Positions 62,796 to 64,000 of a stretch of 64,000 nt of DNA are shown piece by piece; within the stretch, counting starts at the first letter, position 1; the number at the start of each line of letters is the position of its first letter. A program made the translations under genes and the position numbers. Below the pieces are notes generated by a model. It did no database searches. It was given only the letters and a program-made list of their open reading frames with translations, and was not told where the DNA came from. This DNA comes from UBA11855 sp964591705 (GTDB lineage Archaea; Thermoproteota; Bathyarchaeia; Bathyarchaeales; Bathycorpusculaceae): assembly GCA_964591705.1 (NCBI GenBank), contig CAZQCX010000002.1:1-64000 (forward strand), in the 5' to 3' direction.

Positions 62796-64000
62796 ATGGT
62801 GGATGTGTGGCTTCCTTACGGAAAGACCGAAGTGTGCGTCAGGATCCCTGCAAGGAACCTGCTCGGATCAATCATGCCCAAAGAGTCGCCAAGCGCGCAG
62901 GATGCTGGCGTCGAAGTTGAGAGGGCGCTCACCAGCCCAATTGGCTCAAAGAGGTTAAGCGACATTGCTAAGCCAGATGACAAAGTCGCAATCGTAGTGG
63001 ACGATGCTTCGAGACAGACGCCAACTGGAGTCATGATTTCACGAGTTCTAGCTGAACTCAACTCGGCAGGGGTCAAGGATGAGAATGTCACTATTGTTTT
63101 TGGATGCGGAACTCATCGAGCCGTCACCTGTCAGGAAGCCCAGAATATTCTCGGGGAAGATATTCACAGGCGTTTCAAAACGGTTAGTCATGACTGTCAA
63201 GCTAAAGATCTCGTCTATATTGGCAACACTAAAACCCATGGAAACAAAGTTTACATAAACAAGGTTTTCGCCGAGGCAAATGTCAAAGTCCTTTTGGGTG
63301 ATGTTGGATTTCACTACTACGCAGGCTACGGAGGCGGCCGAAAGAGTGTGTTGCCTGCTGTTGCTGGAATTGAGACAATACAACATAATCATGCCATGTT
63401 ACTCAGCACAAACGCGCGAACAGGAAGCCTTCAAGGAAACCCAGTTCACGAGGACATGGTTGAAGCGGCAAAGCTAGCCAAAGTTGATTTCATAGTCAAT
63501 TCAGTCTCAAACAATAAGGGTGAAATCGTGAAAGTTTTTGCTGGAGACTTAGAACAAGCTTTTAGCGAGGCGGTGAAAATTGTCGATGAAATATACCGCG
63601 TCACAGTCGATCGACGTGCAGACATAGTGGTCGTTAGTGCTGGAGGACATCCCGCTGACATAAATCTTTTCCAAGCATACAAAGCAATCGAGAATGCCTT
63701 GGAGATAGTCAAACGGGGTGGTATAATAATACTTGTAGCTGAATGCCGAGAAGGATATGGTAACCAAGTTTTCCACGATTGGATGGCAAAACTAGGAGAT
63801 CTGAAGACCGTGGAACGGGAAATCAAAAGAAGTTTCGTGCTCGGTGGACATAAAGCCTACTACTTGCTGAAGGCGTTGCAGAACCATCAGATTATTCTGG
63901 TTTCTTCTTTGCCAGAATACTATGCAACAGCCATCTTCAAGCTGAAAACTGCAAGAGCCGTAAACGATGCCTTGACAGAGGCGTTCAAGGTAGCAGGGTC
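62796..64000 (+). CDS. larA: LarA-type nickel-dependent racemase family (3' end outside window)
   Basis: The frame is open to the window edge (about 401 codons). N-terminal VWLPYGKTEVCVRIPARNL and DDASRQTPT are LarA-like. The nickel-pincer and catalytic residues are present: His in GCGTHR, HYYAGYGGGRK (His and Lys) and the later QHNH. The family includes lactate racemase and relatives acting on other 2-hydroxy acids. The cofactor genes larB, larC and larE are not in the window. Confidence 0.85.
   Translation, partial: MVDVWLPYGKTEVCVRIPARNLLGSIMPKESPSAQDAGVEVERALTSPIGSKRLSDIAKPDDKVAIVVDDASRQTPTGVMISRVLAELNSAGVKDENVTIVFGCGTHRAVTCQEAQNILGEDIHRRFKTVSHDCQAKDLVYIGNTKTHGNKVYINKVFAEANVKVLLGDVGFHYYAGYGGGRKSVLPAVAGIETIQHNHAMLLSTNARTGSLQGNPVHEDMVEAAKLAKVDFIVNSVSNNKGEIVKVFAGDLEQAFSEAVKIVDEIYRVTVDRRADIVVVSAGGHPADINLFQAYKAIENALEIVKRGGIIILVAECREGYGNQVFHDWMAKLGDLKTVEREIKRSFVLGGHKAYYLLKALQNHQIILVSSLPEYYATAIFKLKTARAVNDALTEAFKVAG

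Overview
The window is archaeal. It carries a complete archaeal-type 16S rRNA gene, a tRNA-Asn with an intron at the canonical 37/38 site, archaeal TATA/BRE promoters and archaea-specific enzymes: CTP-dependent riboflavin kinase RibK, RibL, DphB, archaeal LeuRS, DUF357 and DUF763. The 16S sequence, the TACK-like gene content and the lack of a 23S gene beside the 16S suggest a member of Bathyarchaeia (Thermoproteota). This placement comes from recognition, not from an alignment. The genes point to an anaerobic, acetyl-CoA-centred metabolism.

Layout. 0-2 kb: a secreted PepSY-like protein, divergent from a membrane-anchored winged-helix gene with a broken frame, then a broken HTH gene and tRNA-Asn. 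2.4-5.5 kb: a porCDAB 2-oxoacid:ferredoxin oxidoreductase operon. 5.7-9.5 kb: single genes (YgbA_NO, VOC, DUF59/MIP18, Lrp-type ligand domain, M20 peptidase). 9.5-12.7 kb: a flavin/diphthamide block (ribK facing rhomboid-ribL-DUF357-dphB). 12.7-16.4 kb: a BtuFCD-like metal-chelate/cobalamin importer with a palindromic operator candidate. 17.3-19.1 kb: the 16S gene with a leader-trailer processing stem. 19.2-31.9 kb: RDD and coiled-coil membrane proteins, leuS, a prenyl synthase, an MFS transporter beside an AF1577-type radical SAM enzyme, a polyferredoxin membrane protein and an 841-residue surface protein. 31.9-34.1 kb: decayed DNA with a dead DDE transposase. 34.1-43.4 kb: pyrK-pyrD, acs, a flavin reductase, asnS, an MFS transporter and a cation-diffusion facilitator with three C-terminal domains. 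43.4-46.8 kb: a compact SMC - kleisin-like - KITE-like operon. 46.8-59.7 kb: MgtC, a P-loop kinase, GlpX, DedA, thiolase-DUF35, DUF763, DUF998, radical SAM, an orphan peptide-binding protein and a rhomboid. 59.8-64 kb: a HEAT pseudogene, a methylthiotransferase, a ribbon-helix-helix pair, another pseudogene and the start of a LarA-type gene.

How the genes work together: Por, Acs and GlpX link acetate, pyruvate, acetyl-CoA and gluconeogenesis through ferredoxin. RibK and RibL make FMN and FAD for PyrD/PyrK and the flavin reductase. The most unusual unit is the 43.4-46.8 kb operon. Its ATPase has Smc5/6-like head motifs but only short arms, and it overlaps two genes that look like its kleisin and tandem winged-helix partners.

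Several small genes (799-1427, 1330-1829, 9228-9451, 27895-28162, 12811-12959) become intact if one base is added in a short run of identical bases. Either the assembly loses homopolymer bases or these genes are decaying. By contrast, the HEAT gene (59792-60317), the transposase (32008-32861) and the 62375-62738 gene carry stops and shifts that fit real pseudogenes.
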